This document shows, in pieces, positions 43,358 to 56,216 of a stretch of DNA of 64,000 bases (positions are counted from its first letter, which is position 1; each line of letters starts with the position of its first letter). Source of the DNA: Drechmeria coniospora. Taxonomy: Eukaryota > Ascomycota > Sordariomycetes > Hypocreales > Ophiocordycipitaceae. The position numbers and the translations under genes are program-made. The stretch spans positions 4,054,027 through 4,118,026 of the forward strand of contig NC_054390.1 of assembly GCF_001625195.1 (NCBI RefSeq). Direction: 5' to 3'. Below the pieces are notes generated by a model. The model did no database searches and had not been told where the DNA came from. It saw only the letters and a list, made by a program, of their open reading frames with translations.

Positions 43358-43602
43358 TTACTCCTCTGACTGGGTGCCAATGCGGCACTCGGGCTTGCAG
43401 ATGACGCATTCCTTCACCCTGAAGGTGCAACCGGCGCGTCGCTGGCAGGCCTGTTGTATAATTGCGTAAGCGGTCTTTCAAGCAGTTGTCAATTCAAGAA
43501 ACTTACCACCTGGGGGGGGCAGACGAAGGCCTCGGAGGGGGCGGCCAAACCGACGCTGGCAAGGCCAGCGACGAAGAAAGCAATAGCCATGTTGAACTGC
43601 AT
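43358..43602 (-). CDS. Small secreted six-cysteine protein (62 aa)
   Basis: Two exons (43602-43507 and 43450-43358) join in phase 0 through a clean GTAAGT..CAG intron. Residues 1-21 form a signal peptide (NMAIAFFVAGLASVGLA). The mature part of about 40 residues has six cysteines spaced C-x5-C-x5-C-x6-C-x2-C-x3-C: FVCPPQVACQRRAGC, then KECVICKPECRIG. Even cysteine number, small size and net positive charge suit a disulfide-locked effector or antimicrobial peptide, but I do not recognise the family. The intron between the signal-bearing exon and the Cys-rich exon supports it as a real gene missed by length cut-offs. Confidence 0.7.
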
Positions 43603-46319
43603 TTTGAAGGATTGGAGGTGGGTTGGGTTGGTGTTGGATAAAAATGTTATTGTTGAATGAGATTGTTGATGATGAAAAGACGATTTGTGAGAGGAATGGA
43701 TGGACTTCTTATACTGGAGGTTGCACATAGAAACCGGGTTATACAGTGTGCTCAACGACGAGACTAGGTGAATGTAGTATGCGTACTTACCTGTAAACAT
43801 TTGTGTATGTAGTCCAGATATTCGTGTAGTGTACTCCGTAGAACACAAGGACTCGCTCGTACGTTATTTGTGCCATGCACGTCAGCTTTCGGCCGTGGTG
43901 GGACTGATGATGGAGCACACGGCCGAGGTGAGATTCCGATGCGGCCGAGCCGCGAGGGATGCCACCTTTTCTTTCCGTTCTACATTAATTCTCTCGACAT
44001 ATATTCATTTCACTTCTTTATTCGTCGAGAGTTGCTCGTACTCTGCATCAAGAATGCCCGCACACCAGCATCCCCTGTCCGCCCCCTTGTCTGAGTTCTC
44101 ATATTTTGGCACATACCCCGCCGATGGTGCCCGTCCTAACGGATGATAATTATTACACCGTGTCCGGATTCTGAATACGCTCCCCGTATTAGGTTCCAGC
44201 GACAGACGGTGACAAATTTAATCATCAGGGAGCCCGCGATGGTGGCTGGGTCACATCCGGGACTCGGGGGTTCCGCAAGTGCTTACTATTCGCGGGAAGG
44301 CCTGTTCACTCAGCGGCCTGGTCCGCCCAGCTGTGCTCCGTAGGTGTGGCTTGATCCTGTCATTCATGATGGCGTACAAGGTTGGAATGTCCAGAGGCAC
44401 AGGATAGAATACAGTGTTGGATTTGAATATGCCCTCGGTACCGCCGAAGAAGCTCGCTGTGGGTGGCATATGGCAGCAATGGGATAAGGGTAAGTAAGAC
44501 GAATTGGAATTTACTTGTAAATACAACAAGCTGTCCGGTTTGCCCTTGATGAGCGGCCATGCTGTACGGTCTTTCGAGAGTATAGAATACGGCGTAAATT
44601 GACTCTTGTTCATTTTGTTGACCCTGTCACTCCTCGCATACACCAACTGTCGATCATGCAAGCATTGCAGGTAGCATACCGTCGTCTCGGCCTCTCGCTG
44701 GTACTCTGTGCCGACGATCCGGTCAAATGGAACATGCGACGGCCCGATCAGGAACCCTACCGTCTTCAGACGGATCATATTACGGAGAACGAGAACGGCA
44801 TTTAGTAAGCACGGATAAGAAACGGCTACTAATATACGAAAAAATATATACGGATATTACTACACGAGCAATGTACGAGTATCATAGGAATAATATTAGG
44901 TTACTACTCCGTATACACCTAAGGTATGTACTGGAATATGAATGTGTACTCCGTACGGAGTACTGTACATGTATTCGAATATACACATGGAATTACAGTG
45001 CAGTCGTACAAATAGTAATTACGCCTAGTCACACTGGCAATACGCGTGCTGCAGCTTGTCAGTACGGGGATAAAGGGGAACGGAGCTCCGAAACACCACG
45101 GGATCGGGCCACAGAGGTGGGGAACCGGATACTTTTTCGGCTGGAAATGTTTAAGCACTACGGTGTACTACTCCGTACTGCTCTACTTTACTTACAGCAC
45201 TTGCATAATTATAAGTACTAATGCCTAATAAATATGATCATCTGGCCTTCTGCCGGCTTTGTTCCGCAGAGCCCGATGGTCCCGTCCTTCTTTCCGTTGA
45301 CTCTTCGCTTTCTCCATGATCGACAACGACGGCCGGTTTGATGCTCCATTTCAGCACCCGCCTACGCATATTTTGCTCATCTGAACCAAGTACATTCCCT
45401 GCTACTTCGAGCTCGTTCGTACATGCACAGTAATTCCTCCTGAACCCCGATGTGATGAGCATCGACGCCATCTCTGCCGGGCCAGAACATTCGATCGTCG
45501 ACATCACGTCTTGAGGGGAGCGATCAGCGAGACTATTGTTCCCAATCACACACTAGCAGGGAGCGTCACTCGCACCTGTCTCAGGCATACGGCCACACGA
45601 CCGGGTCGATTCGCCGCACTCGATGTAACGATTTTCGCGTGCCCCCAGGTCTGATGCTGTCATGGCATGCAACATCACTCGTCCACATCTTCGTCAGCGT
45701 CTCCAGACCTACGAGAAAAAGTAACTGCGGCGACAAGCCCAAGGATGCCGGGACAGTATCGACTGTTGCTAGGGTGAGATCTGGAAACCCGACAAAGTAT
45801 CATCCCCTTCTGCGTTTCGGCTTGAAAGTCGACGGCAAGCCTTGCGGGTGATTGCGACGGCGCTTTGGGCCATGTTTGAGATTCGAAACGCTGTCTGTGC
45901 CTCGGGCGGGAAACAAGTCGTGATAGGAGCCCTCGTCCCCTCCATCCATTGGCCGCTCGTTTGACTCCACGGCAATGAAACGAGGTGTATATCGCTGCAG
46001 GCACTTGGTTCACCCGGCGATGATACACATGTAGGCTGACAGATGGCCTTCTGCTCAGCGAAAATCGTTCACCCAGCGTAGTTGGAAGCCATGATATTTT
46101 GATTTTAACTTTGCCCGCCCCTGTGCTTGTGCAATGGCCCCTGGCGCATGGACATCAATTCGACATTTCTTCGCGCGCTCGTCTGCCATCGGCAGCGCTA
46201 TAAGTAGAAAATAACAGCCGTGTTCTCCAATCCTGAAGCTCTCGTAAATCTATCGTGAGCCAATCCTGAACCTACCGTGAACCAATCAATACTCGCCGCC
46301 TCACTCGCCAGTCGACAAG
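43603..46319. other. Gene-poor stretch with GTAC-rich, AT-rich core
   Basis: From about 44800 to 45240 the DNA is AT-rich and holds several TACTCCGTA motifs, including the 18-nt perfect palindrome GTACTCCGTACGGAGTAC at 44946-44963. Open frames of 100-175 codons (for example 44778-44251 minus) show no domain or splice support and are not called. Confidence 0.5.
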
Positions 46320-46838
46320 ATGAATTACAACGTCCTCCTTCTCCTCGCCGCGCTCAGCTCCTCCGCCGTCGCACAAACGACAGCCTCCAGCGGCAGAAGC
46401 AGTCTCTTCAGCGCATGCTCCGAAGCAGCCAAGGCCGTCAGCACCGCCTTTGCCGCATTCCCGACCCCTACCGGTGCTGTGATGAGCTACCTCGAGGCGG
46501 CGGAGAAGACGGCGGCGGACCCGTGCAGCTGGATCGCGTCGGCACCGACCTCCCTGAGCGCCGAAGTCGGCAGCTTCTCGTCCCAGCTGTCGTCCCTGAT
46601 CGCAGGCAATAGCGCCGCCTTCCAGCAGGCAATCTCCTGCGCCGCCCTCATCGGCTCCGCCGCGACGGCTCCCTTGGCCACCGTGACGCCCTATCTGCAC
46701 ATCACCGACTGCGCGAAGCCGATGGCGACGGAGCAGAAAAAAGCCGTCGTCTCTGCCAACGCCGGGCCTTTGCCGACTGGTGCCGCCGCCGCCGCCGTGG
46801 CTGGGGCCGCGTTGCTCGGAGTTGCGGGACTCTTGTAA
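46320..46838 (+). CDS. Small secreted Ala/Ser-rich surface protein, probably GPI-anchored
   Basis: The single exon gives 172 residues: a signal peptide (NYNVLLLLAALSSSAVAQ), an Ala/Ser-rich body with four cysteines (FSACSEAAKAV, DPCSWIAS, AISCAALIG, HITDCAKPM), and a hydrophobic tail (AAAAAVAGAALLGVAGLL) after small residues, as in GPI signals. This layout matches the fungal family often named infection-structure-specific protein, of unknown function. The start ATG is well placed 119 bp after a TATAAG-like box at 46201. Confidence 0.75.
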   Translation: MNYNVLLLLAALSSSAVAQTTASSGRSSLFSACSEAAKAVSTAFAAFPTPTGAVMSYLEAAEKTAADPCSWIASAPTSLSAEVGSFSSQLSSLIAGNSAAFQQAISCAALIGSAATAPLATVTPYLHITDCAKPMATEQKKAVVSANAGPLPTGAAAAAVAGAALLGVAGLL

Positions 46839-47990
46839 GGGCAAGGTAGATTTGTTTCCCGCCGACGACCAGATTGCACGTGTGGGTGGGCTGTTAGGCC
46901 CGAAGCGTCACGGAACCCAGAGATTGAGCTTTTTCCTAATCGAAGATGGACACAAGTGCTTAATGTTGACTATTGCTGCTATTTTAGGTGTACGTATACG
47001 TAGTGAGACTGGATTAATTTACGAACAGTTGCCAGCATGATTTGTGTCGCCAGGTCGTACTTGAGAATAAAAATAGATCAGGAGCTGCGGGTAGGTGTCC
47101 AATGGCCACGATGCAACAGCAAGCTCGTGTAAGGCTTGATGGATGTTGGTGGCACGAAGCTTTCAACAACGATCAGCAGCCCAGTTTTCAGCTGCGAGCC
47201 CCCCCAAGTCCCGGGACTCGGTTGCAGCACCGACCAGTTTGTTTCAGCACTTGCAGGCGCCTCGTGAACTGTGGCCTCCTATTTGTCAGACTTCCTTCGA
47301 GACAACTGTCACTTGGTCGCCGGGGCTGACTCTAGACTTCGGCTTCGGACCACGCCCAACGGCTGCCGAGCGGCTAACCGTAACGCTGGTATTTTGTGAT
47401 TGGAGGGGACCAGGAGTGAGCTTCCGGGGGCGAAGCTCTGGCTCCCGTGTCAGGAAACGTCATTTCGACACAACTGTGACGTCCTCGCTTGCATCTTGGT
47501 GATGCTGCTCGAGGTCAGAGCCAAAATCAACAGATGTCTTCCGGAAGAATTTCGATTTCTCTGCGTAAGGCATGAGCACAAAGATAGAACTTGCCTACCT
47601 CTGATAGGATAGTTGGAGACCAGGGTAGTGAATCTGGGTAGGGGTAGGGAACCCTTTGGAAATAATGGCTGAAAGTTAAAACACAACCGAGGCGCTCACT
47701 ATCGCCACATTCCATGCTAGAATAAGGTAGCCGCTGCTGCCCAGCCACCGTATCAGCCCGTGACTATGTAGCATTGTTCTACGCTGCCGAAAACTGCAAC
47801 TGAAAATCCTATATAGACGGCCCACCGGCCTCGTGGTAAGTACCGACACAATCATGGTCCAACCCCCGGCATCAACAAGGTGTACGATACACTCACGTTC
47901 ATGTTATCAGCGCCACATGGCAACGTCAACCACGGAGCTCCTCCGAATCATCCCTCCGACTTGATCGATCACTTCAGTGCCATCAACAAG
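46839..47990. other. Intergenic
   Basis: No gene is supported. A TATATAG sequence at 47811 lies about 180 bp before the cupredoxin start. Confidence 0.5.
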
Positions 47991-48668
47991 ATGTCTCTCC
48001 GTCAGGTCAGCATTGCCACCACCGTCGGCCTCCTCGCCACCGGCGCGTCAGCCAAGACTATCACGGTCGAGGTCGGCAAGGGAAGCCTTACCTACAGCCC
48101 CGACAGCATCACAGCAGCCGAGGGGGACATCATCCTCTTTCGCTTCGACAGCACCCACGACGTCGTCGCTGGCGACTTCCAGAAGCCCTGTCAGCCGGCC
48201 TCCAGCGGAGGATTCTACTCGGGCACGCTGCCGGCGGGAGGCAAGGTACGTGTGACGATGGGTGACTCCGACGAACACATTAGCTCACCTGCTGTGCCCT
48301 CTTAGTCCTCGTTTTCCATCACCGTCAACAACACCGACCCCATCTTCTACTACTGCAGCATCAGCAACCACTGCCAGGACGGCATGGTCGGCGTCATCAA
48401 CCAAGGCCAGGGGCTCGATACCCTCGATGCCTATCGCAGCGCGGCAGCTAAAACGACGTCCAGCACCGCCCCCAACACTGCCTTTGGCGGTACCGAGCCT
48501 TCTTCGACCAAAAGTAGCACCACTAGCAGCTCAAAAACTGCCTCGACCACTACATCAGGCGCAGCTGCAGCGACGTCGACGCAGCCAGCATCGGCCGAAC
48601 GCGTCGCCGGCACTCTGGTGGTTGTGTCATCACTCGCTTTGCTGATGGCCGCCTTGCTGGCGTTTTAG
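47991..48668 (+). CDS. GPI-anchored extracellular cupredoxin (plastocyanin-like)
   Basis: Exons 47991-48245 and 48306-48668 join in phase 0 and give 205 residues. A signal peptide (SIATTVGLLATGASA) is followed by one cupredoxin domain: TITVEVGKGSLTYSP, STHDVVAGDFQKPC, GFYSG, then FYYCSISNHCQDGMVGVIN. The C-S-I-S-N-H-C-Q-D-G-M stretch is a typical copper-site strand, and the earlier THDV supplies a His. A Ser/Thr-rich stalk and a hydrophobic tail (TLVVVSSLALLMAALLAF) indicate a GPI anchor. Related fungal genes are commonly induced on surfaces or hosts; electron-transfer partners are unknown. Confidence 0.88.
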
Positions 48669-49155
48669 AGATGGAAGCCATCGGAGAGGCCGGATACGAC
48701 GGGCAACGTGACAATGAGAATGACAATGAGAATAAGAATCATGCGAGGGATGGAACGAACTTATGAGATTGTGTCTACCAAATTGTTCATTATGTATCAT
48801 GAGAGCTGTGATTTATCGTTCGCGTCAACACTTTACCCTGCAACCGCAACCGCATCCATGATCCTGTCTCTACCGATGTTCCTTGAGGCATTCGAGCAGA
48901 AACCAGGCCCATTTTGTATTCTTTCCATCCATCCACATGCCCGAGGGCAAAATCAACTAGATAATTACCCCCCTCACCCCCTTCGCTGTTAGGGTAACGT
49001 GATGCTTCGTCGCCAAACCCGGCTGCCTCCGTTCTCCGGCCCCGCCCGGCCCATTTCCTGGTCGCATGACCGATTTTCCCTACCAGGCCCGGCCCTTCGT
49101 CCCGTGTTCCGTCATCATGGAAGGAGCAAGAATAACCAAACACCGTTGCCTGTGT
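48669..49155. other. Intergenic
   Basis: No gene is supported. Confidence 0.5.
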
Positions 49156-50913
49156 ATGTCGAAATGGTTACCCCGATTCTTGCCTCTCCTCGTTTCTGCC
49201 CTGCTTTGCGCCATCTACAGGTACAGTACACATTGTATCCCTCCCTTGTCTCACCCCTCGCCCGGATTCCGACTCCGCACTGGTCTTGCCCCATCTCCGA
49301 TCTCTGGATTCTTCATCCGCGGAAGAGGGGCATCGAGAACCGCAGGCTTCATGATGCTCATCGTCGGTATGGAGCCGTCGTGAGGGTTGCGCCCAACACC
49401 ATCAGCGTCGATGGAGACGATGCCGTTCGTACCATCTACCAAGGAGGTTTTCCAAAATCGTCATGGGACAGCGTCTTCGACAACTACGGGTAGGTGGCAC
49501 CGGTTGTGGAGTCAGATTTGCCAGTGCTGCTGATCTTCTACTCTGTCTTGCTTCATTATCGCGTCATCCAGCTTTTCCACCCTTGACTCGCGGGAGCATT
49601 CGCGGAAGAAACGGATGATTTCCCACGTCTATTCGAAGTCTACATTCAGTCATCCCCTGCTTCCAAAGCCCAGAGTCGCCTCATCATCTGCCGAAGATTG
49701 CTTCCTCTCCTGATGCGGAACGCTGCTGAGGATAATGGCCGAGGGACCAAGATGCAATCCATCTTCATGGCGGTAGCCATGGACAAAATATCCGCCTATA
49801 TCTTTGGCATCGAGAACGGCACACGCTTCCTCGGAGACGAGCTATGTCGGACCCATTGACTACGCTTATATCTTTCGCGCCATCTTCATCACTTTTGGCC
49901 CCAGGAGCTCCCGCTTCTAACACTGTTCTGCTCCCGATTCGGACTTCGACTCTACCCGCCTTCGGTCGACGCAGTCAACGACGAGCTCAGGAAGTGGAAC
50001 AGGCATCGATGCGACCGGATGCGGGACAATGGCATGTCCAAAGCTGCACAGCGCACACCGGAAGACGAGCCAGTCGTCTTCAACGCTATTCGCGAAGGCA
50101 TCAACAGAGAAGAAATCTGTGAGGGCATATGGATGAATCTGTACACGACAACCGACGCCCAAGAGGACTCGGCCGTTGCCTCGGAGACCTTGGACCAAGT
50201 TTTGGCGGGACTTGAAACCAGCGGCATCGTTCTCATATATCTCTGCTGGCATTTATCTCAACCCCCAGAAATCCAACGACACCTCAGAGAGGAGCTGCTT
50301 AAGCTCGAGCGTCCCTCACAATGGGACTTGATGGCATCGGGGAGCCTCCAGATGCCAGACAGCTAGATGGCTTGCCGACATTGCATGCCATCATCATGGA
50401 AACACTTCGACTTCATGCCCCGATCCCGGGCACCCAGCTGCACGAGACACCATATCCATCCTGCCACATAGGCTCATTCGAGACCCCCGCCGGCGTCCGC
50501 ATCGCCGCCCTCGCCCACACGCTCCATCTCAATGAAACCGTCTTTCCAAACGCAACCGTATGGGACCACACGAGTTGGCTTCGGTCCTACGACCATGCCA
50601 TGAAAAGTATGCACCGACAGTTCTGGGCGTTCAGTAGCGGCGGTCGAATGTGCCTTGGCTCCAACTTTGCTCTTCAAGGTACGTCTGTCTGCATTCATTC
50701 ACAATCGAGCTGGGCCTGGAATCGGAGGAATGGGTGGGTGTTTACATGGGCGTCGCAGAAACGAAGCTCATAGCCGCCGCCGTCTATTCTCACTTCGAAA
50801 CGACCATTGTGAGCGACGAAGGGATCGAGAAATCCGATGGCTATTCTGCACAACCGACAGGGAATGCCCTATTCTTGCGCCTTACACCTGTCGAGGACGG
50901 ACGGGTATTTTGA
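49156..50913 (+). pseudogene. Cytochrome P450 pseudogene
   Basis: Pieces of one P450 lie in order but in changing frames: a membrane anchor (WLPRFLPLLVSALLCAIYR, 49156 on), the N-terminal region (RRYGAVVRVAPNTISVDG, YQGGFPKSSWDS), a KRMISHVYSKS block after an apparent intron (49491 on), the I-helix (AGLETSGIVLIYL), the K-helix E-x-x-R (METLRLH), the heme loop FSSGGRMCLG (about 50626-50655) and the C-terminal KLIAAAVYSHFET with GIEKSDGY. Frame changes near 49215, 49635, 49850 and 50320 are not explained by good splice sites, so the gene is broken several times although the heme cysteine is intact. Confidence 0.8.
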
Positions 50914-51545
50914 TGGATTCAATCCATCTGTTGCAGCTGCCACATTCGCTTCGAACACTGTCCTGAACTTCCACAAAATCGTAATATCACGAGCGTAGTC
51001 TCCGCTTGCTTGTTATGACCTAATGCTTTGGACTTCGCCAATAGTTCTATCAGTGATCATGCTATGAGTCGTATTAAGTATGGACATCGATGGAACATAT
51101 CGGAATATAGAGCAAGAGAATGGCCGACTCGACGATTGCACTGCGACTTGTTGAGTTCTCACACGGTGCGGGCAGTTTGTTACGCCTTTGCCGGTCGCGT
51201 CACGTCGTAAGAAAACAGAGCAGACCCACAACCTATATTTTGGCCGTGTCAACATTGCTACTGATGCCCAATTCTATGTCTCGAACTCTGTATTCATGCA
51301 GGGCAAGGGTAACGGTGTCATCATTCATTCGTGTGAGTGTCCATCGTTTGGCCTGACCGCTCCACCACCTGAGGTCGCTTACTTAGATCGCATCGGGACT
51401 GGAAATGGAGTTGAAGCTGATATCCCTCATTCAAATGCAAAACGCTCGCAATTTCATCCAAATCCATATTGCCAGGCCTGAGCGTCAAGGAATACGCCCG
51501 GGTATGGGAAGCGCATTTCTGCCTCAAGATGGACTGGGTTGCCGT
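50914..51545. other. Intergenic
   Basis: No gene is supported. Confidence 0.5.
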
Positions 51546-54500
51546 TTAGCTGCCACGGAAGAGGAACTGCATGTCTTGCGGAGTGAGAGACTCCATAGCC
51601 TTATCGTCGGCATTGACCGTCGAGTGAATCATGCTCGTCTTTTTCTCCTGAATGAGCACCATTCGGCTTTCGACAGAGTCCTCGATGCAGAGGCGGGTGA
51701 TGGTGCAAGGTCGTGTCTGGCCGATGCGATGACAACGGTCAGCCGACTGCCACTCGGCGGCAGGGTTCCACCATCTGCGACGGATTAGCATTAGGACATG
51801 AGTCGGGCGCAAGGTACGTACGGATCTACGATGAAAACTCGGGAGGCCTCGGTGAGGTTGAGAGCAACGCCGCCCGCCTTGAGCGAGACGAGGAAGCACT
51901 CCACGTCGACGTTGTTCATGAAATGCTCGATCGAAGCCTGGCGCTGCGCGGGCGTCATGCTACCGTCCAGCATGACCGTCGTTATGCCGGCTCGACGCAA
52001 ACGCCATTCGATGAGCTGAAGCATTGTCGTGAACTGGGAAAATATGATGGACTTGTGGGATGCGTTGTCGGAGCGAAGCCTGTGGAGTTCGTGGACGAGA
52101 AGTTCGATCTTGGACGATGATGTCCAGTTCTCCATCTTAATGCGGTTGATGATGGAGTTCTTCTTCACAAGCGTCTCGTCCTGCTCAATCTCCGGTTGCT
52201 CGAGATCGATCGACAGCGGAATGTGGCATCGGGGGCAGTCGGGCACGTCCGTCGACCGGATGTAACTAGCGACGCAGGCTCGACAAAAGTCGTGCTTGCA
52301 GCGGCTGCGAACCGTGTCCTCGGCCGGCTCGTCGCATATGCAGCAGACGAGGACGTTCTGGCCACTCTCGGCGTTCTTCTTCAAGATCAAGTCGGGATGG
52401 TCGGCAACCTGGCGCATCTGCATGATGAGGCCAAAAATGTTGGCGTAATTGTTCAAGAGGACACCCTGGGCGACGTAGGTGTCAAACTTCCGCTGTCCGC
52501 TCGTCATGATGCTATTGGCAAAGTCATTCTCCTCCTCGCCAAAGAATTGCCTGTCCACGTACACCTCCTTGACCGGGAGCTCCATCGAGTTGGTGTGGTC
52601 CTTTTTGAGTCGCCGCAGCATGATTCGAGCCGTCATGAGCCGGAGTTTCCGGAGAGCTTCTCTGCCGGGGCCCGCGTTGCCATACTTTTGAATCGGGTTC
52701 AGCAGCTCCTGATTGAAGACGGAGACGTGCTGCATGCCGGGATGGCGGCAGCTCTTGCAGCGGTGATCATCGTCCATCACCCACTCGAGCGCCGAGCATG
52801 GGCACTGTTTGCAAAGGTACGAGGCGAACGGCTTGACGTTGAGGAACCTGATGAGGGAAAAGAACTCGCCGATTCGATTCTGAAGTGGTGTTCCAGTCAA
52901 ACACCATCGGTACTCCGTCTGGAGGGCAAAACAGGCCTTTGCCGTCATCGTCGTTCGTGTTTTGATGCAATGAGCTTCGTCCAGAATGATGCGGTGGAAG
53001 CGTATCGAGTGTATGACGCTCTTTTCTTTATGTATGCCATTTTTTCGCTTGAAGCCGCGCTCCTGCTTTCGGTACATGGATTCGAGACTGTTGTACGACA
53101 TCATAATAACGTCGTATTTTTTGAGTTCCTTGACGGTGATGCCCTTTGCCTTTTGGTTTGTACCGTGGAAAACGAAGGTGTTGAGGGTGCCGTCGGTGTA
53201 CGACTTGATCTCCGATTGCCATTGCATGAGCGCAACGGGCGGGACGAGGACCAATGATGGCTGCTTGGCCGGGTAGTCGGACATGATGAGTGAGACGGCC
53301 TGGATGGTTTTGCCGAGCCCCATCTCATCACCGAGCAGACCGCCCTTCCATTCCATCGTCTCCATTTCTTTCATCCAGGCGAGGCCCTCGAGTTGAAATG
53401 GCTTTAGTTGACGGGAAATATTTTGAGGCTGCTTGGCAATGCCCGCATTGAGGACAGGCATGGCCTCCAACTCTTTCCACATTGTGGAAAGCTCAGGGTG
53501 ATGGGTTTCCAATCGAGAACGTTCCTTCTTAAGGCGTCGATCATTACCGGAACGAAACCCGCGACGCTGGGCTGCGATGCGCCGAATCTGCCACTCGTCA
53601 TCGTCTTCAGCATCGCTAGGGGCAACGGAGCCGAGGCCAGCAGATGGTGTCGGCGCTGGACTTAATTCAAACTCCGATTCATCCTCGGTATCATGCGCGG
53701 CATCTTGACCATCATTCAAACCCCTTCCGATAGGCACCGCGGGAAAGCCGGGCAAACTTTCATTCCTAGCCTTTGCTGGCGGAGCACGTCGACGAGATAA
53801 GCGTGTTGCTTTCGTCGCAGGCGCCGGCGGCCTTCTCGTTCGTGCCAGCGGCATGCTGTCACTGTCGGAGGCTGAATCGTTGCTCAGGCCGCTCGATTCA
53901 TCAACAAACGAAATCTCATCGTCTGAAAGAAAAGGAAGCTCGTCGGAGTCCAGAGCAGCAACAGCAGCAATCTCGGCATCTATATCAATATCAAGATCCG
54001 TAACGGCGTCGGAGTCTGGTATGACCCTGCACTTCTTAGTGGGGGGCGCTTCAAGAACGGAGGAGCCGATCGAAGCCCGGCCACGCTTCGGAACTACTCT
54101 GGAGGGTAACGCGGGCAGCGCAGGAGAAGGCGCTATGGTTCGACTATTCCTGCGAGAAGCCGTCGATTTCGAAGCGGCAGCATTCACCAGACTGGAATAT
54201 TCTCTGCGCTGCAGTCGACGAGCAACTTTAGCGTCGGGGGATGAATCGGAAATGTCGTCGTCGTCCGGGTCCATAATCTCTGAGGCCATCTTGTTTGGGT
54301 TTGCATTCAACGAGTACACGCTTTTTCGCAGCGCCCTCTCGCTGTCGGCAGCAGAGTGGTGAGTCTTGGAAGGAATCCTGACTTCGAGCGTCGAAGAACG
54401 CTGCGGAAACTGGCAAGACGGTCCATCGGCAGCAACAGGCGTCGGGAGCTTACTCGTTGCGGGGGTAGAGTACTCGCCGTCGGTCGAGGCATCTGCAGGC

Positions 54501-54922
54501 GTTGGGACAGACGAAATGGATTCTCCATCGGCGATTGACGCTTTACTCTGCCTGCTGCGGGTTCGCTTCATGCTGAGAGGCGGTGCATCGATCGGCAGAG
54601 AGGCAGGAACAGAAGAGGCAGCAGGCCGAGATGCAGCAGGCAGAGATGCCCGAAAAGGCCTGCCATTAGGTTTTCTCTGAACCGGGTCGGAATCTCGAGC
54701 AGCATGCGCCACATGGATGCTGTCACCCGTTGGTGGTTTTCTGGCCGAGCTGGATCGGGTCTGACGTCGAGTCGAACTCTCAGAGCTGTTGGCAGAATCT
54801 GCGGAAGTGTTAGTGACAATTGTAGGGGTCGGCGAGCGGTGGATATGACCTGCTGCCCCCGATGCAGCCCCCGATGCAGGGGTATGTGAACCAGCATGCG
54901 TTGAGCTACGACCTCGACGCAT
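51546..54922 (-). CDS. RAD16: DNA repair protein Rad16-like SNF2 ATPase with RING finger
   Basis: Rad16 works with Rad7 in global-genome nucleotide-excision repair, removing damage from untranscribed chromatin. Exons: 54922-51822 and 51774-51546, 1109 residues. The long Ser-rich, acidic N-terminus is disordered. Then come the SNF2 motor blocks: [17 protein letters not shown] (Walker A), LDEAHCIKT (DEAH box), [15 protein letters not shown], a C4 element ([17 protein letters not shown]), the RING finger [20 protein letters not shown] with CPRCHIPL, and helicase C ([42 protein letters not shown]). The order SNF2_N, RING, helicase C is specific to Rad16/Rad5-like proteins; the pairing with RAD7 next door and absence of a HIRAN domain favour Rad16. 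Confidence 0.92.
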
Positions 54923-56216
54923 CTTCGCTACCGTTCACGAAAGGTTCGGCGAAGCGGGGCCGCCGGGATGGATGGATTGACGCAAAGGAAAAAGAATGAA
55001 CACAGGGAGAGCTCAGGACGGTGATTATTTCCAGTGCACAAAAGAGTCAGGGGGTCAATCGTTGAGGAATACAAGGAGTGGTTCGGTGAGAAACGATGAT
55101 GTCGTTATCGTGCGTGTACTGTCCTGGTGTTATAGTGTCGGTCTGTCATGATCCCGCCTGTACCGACAACGGAGAGTCAGATCCAGACGACTACTGCAGT
55201 GCTGGAATCCCTGGTAGCTGCGAGGCGAAGGACGGAAACGCAGACGACAACGAGACAGGAGGGACAGAGACAGACAGAGGCAACGAAGTGGACGAGTACG
55301 GTGAGATGCTGGGAAAGGAAGAGAAACGGCCACTCGTACTCCGTAGAAATCCTTTTCTTCACGCTGGCGAGTTTCGGGTTGGCGTAGTTGCCTAGTGGCG
55401 CCAAATTCACTTCACTCTCGCGTTAGCACTTAACACGAAGGCACGTGCAGGGAAAAGGGGTTGAGAGACAGTGCGAACGAGTCCCGTAACTGTACATCTC
55501 CGCACTCATGCACGAAGTCATGTCGAGGACAAAATAAAATCCCCATCGCCTCCTAGCTGTTGCTGGTAATTTCATCGAGCAATGATGAACAATCTTGCTT
55601 CTAAATTCCTCGAGCCTTCGCTGGGACGCACTCGAACACTGTCTTGTCAAGTATTTGCGAAAGTTTACGCGATATGAGCGTACGTCGAGTCCACGCCCAC
55701 CTATGCAGAGTGTGAGTTGGGACAAATCAAAGTTGGTCTTCTGTCGTGGGCGGTAAATAAGCACTATTCCACTCCGTACAGAGTATTGATTATCATGGAT
55801 TGTTCGCTGAATCATTAGAGAGGGCCACTTTTTATGTCACCCAGTGACCTGCGTTCAGGCACAGTGATTATAGACAGTGCGCATTGACTAGTCATTAAAT
55901 CATCCAGCTCGTCACCTGACTGCGTGTTAGCTCCGCGCCATGGCTGCGACGCGGTCCAATTGGCGATCTAGGATTAGAGACGATCAAGCACCGTCGCTAG
56001 AGTGACTTCCGTTGTTGCCGCTCTCGCAGCCGCTGTGAACTTTGGGTATTTCTCTTGGCCAGCCTGCAGCGAGAATATCATCCCGACTGTCCTGTCGTGT
56101 CGGTCACCGCATCGTCTGGACAGTCAAGCACGACAAATGCAGACATCATGTTCGCTCGCCCCCCTCCGCCTCCACCCCGAGACTCGTTGCTGACTGCTTG
56201 ACCAAGGGCTCGTCAG
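54923..56216. promoter_or_regulatory. Shared upstream region of RAD16 and RAD7
   Basis: About 1.3 kb separates the divergent repair genes. It must contain both promoters and the unresolved first exon of RAD7. TACTCCGTA occurs at 55338 and a related motif at 55772. No independent gene is supported. Confidence 0.5.

Noticed and set aside
44251..44778. 175-codon minus-strand frame in the gene-poor stretch
   Set aside because: No motif, no signal peptide and no codon bias visible; kept as intergenic.
52196..53257. 353-codon plus-strand frame
   Set aside because: It is antisense to the Rad16 motor and RING region.
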